Assembly (NCBI GenBank): GCA_019279435.1
Contig: JAAALK010000287.1
Span: forward strand, 84,385,886-84,449,885
Source: Zizania palustris
Lineage: Eukaryota > Streptophyta > Magnoliopsida > Poales > Poaceae
Direction: 5' to 3'
DNA: 64,000 nucleotides
The number at the start of each line of letters is the position of its first letter. Position 1 is the first letter of the stretch. The position numbers were made by a program, and so were the translations under genes. The notes beneath the pieces are model-generated. The model was given only the letters and a program-made list of their open reading frames with translations. It searched no databases and was not told where the DNA came from. Positions 63,401-64,000 of this stretch are shown here, piece after piece.

Positions 63401-64000
63401 CAAGGCGTTCTGTTGCCACCTCGTTTAGGCCCCCTGGGCCCGAAGGTTGAAAGAGGCCCTCCGGCCAAGAGCGCACAAGGGGGCTGAGTCGAAGGGTGAT
63501 AAACTCCTCCACGAGGTCCCTCATGCTCATCTTCGAAGCCACCTTCCGAAGGAGCAGGATCCTCGAGTGAAGGGTGTTGGGGCTCGTCTTCACCACGCCT
63601 TCGCGCCGGTAAGAGATGAGCGCGTTGGTACTCCAAAGGGGAGAATTCGCACCAACGGAGGCGTAGAACCACTCTTGGTCCCACCTCGAGTACCACTTGC
63701 TGTTGGCGGCCCTCACTGGGAAGGCATCCTGGTACTCTCTCCGAAGTTGAAAATTGACGCTTCCAAAGGCCAAGGCCATCTTGACGCGGTCTATTCCTTC
63801 CCTCGGCTTCGGCTAGCAGTTGGTGTCATGAAGAGCTACGAAGACATCAGCACGCCCCTCGCAGCCTTCGGCCCTCATAGCCAATTCAAAGACTGCTAGC
63901 CTCGCCACGGCGTTGGGTGACAGTTGAGGAAGCTCGAGGTTGTAGGCCTTCAAAACTTCGCTCAGCCCAAGGCCTCGGTGTGGCCTCCGATTTCTCCGGC
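63401..64000 (-). pseudogene. Antisense gene of E, exon 1 (partial)
   Basis: From the window edge: LELPQLSPNAVARLAVFELA (about 63890-63950), the PF04195-like core, a stop at about 63812, then MALAFGSVNFQLRREYQDAF, SKWYSRWDQEWFYASVGANS, MSMRDLVEEFITLRLSPLVR. Ends at CCTTG|GTAAG (donor at 63400); the 72-base intron ends GATGAAG at 63329. The start and upstream promoter are outside. Only one stop seen, so it is the cleanest exon 1 of the four. Confidence 0.65.

Larger units (their letters stand above)
61710..64000 (-). mobile_element. Element E: Tat-type element, only its antisense gene in the window
   Basis: GC-rich minus-strand gene with the same exon order as the antisense genes of A-C but a different subfamily. 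By analogy E's gag-pol would be on the plus strand. Its left border against the D LTR is near 61700; right part is outside the window. Confidence 0.55.

Overview
The window is plant nuclear DNA, most likely from a grass (Poaceae), and consists almost wholly of LTR retrotransposons inserted into one another. I find no intact host gene, tRNA, rRNA, CRISPR array or bacterial operon. The grass assignment is an inference from the element types: Sirevirus-like Copia, Tat-type Gypsy with an antisense ORF, and a long Tekay/RIRE3-like LTR.

Layout, left to right. 1-1321: start of a minus-strand Copia-like element. 1353-1661: minus-strand Gypsy polyprotein tail. 1665-2879: partial Gypsy LTR of the same family as the LTR piece at 61456. 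2880-11942: decayed plus-strand Sirevirus-like Copia ('Copia-1') split by a 3.4-kb solo LTR (7827-11245). 11943-28270: minus-strand Copia ('Copia-3') split by a complete Tat Gypsy (element A, 12781-24422) and by a solo LTR (27114-28010). 28611-38129: minus-strand Tat element B, lacking its left end. 38130-48163: plus-strand Tat element C, lacking its left end, head-to-head with B; its antisense gene holds a solo LTR (42439-42933). 48164-49141 and 60677-61700: Gypsy element D, whose integrase is split by a full-length Sirevirus-like Copia ('Copia-2', 49142-60671, TSD CTCTC). 61710-64000: antisense gene of a further Tat element, E.

Each Tat element has the usual gag, protease, RT, RNase H and integrase on one strand. 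Beyond pol it has a separate gene on the opposite strand. In A this gene has its own TATA box, about four introns, an N-terminal part resembling Pfam 'putative gypsy type transposon' (PF04195), an acidic low-complexity middle and a coiled-coil C-terminal part. A small conserved ORF or exon follows. A ~60-bp tandem repeat (119-bp dimer in A) lies between this gene and pol in A, B and C.

All coding regions carry stops and frameshifts, so no element looks autonomous now. The insertion order inferred from interrupted frames is: D before Copia-2; C before B and before the solo LTR inside C; Copia-1 before its Tekay-like solo LTR; Copia-3 before A and before its solo LTR. All borders given without a target-site duplication (TSD) are approximate.
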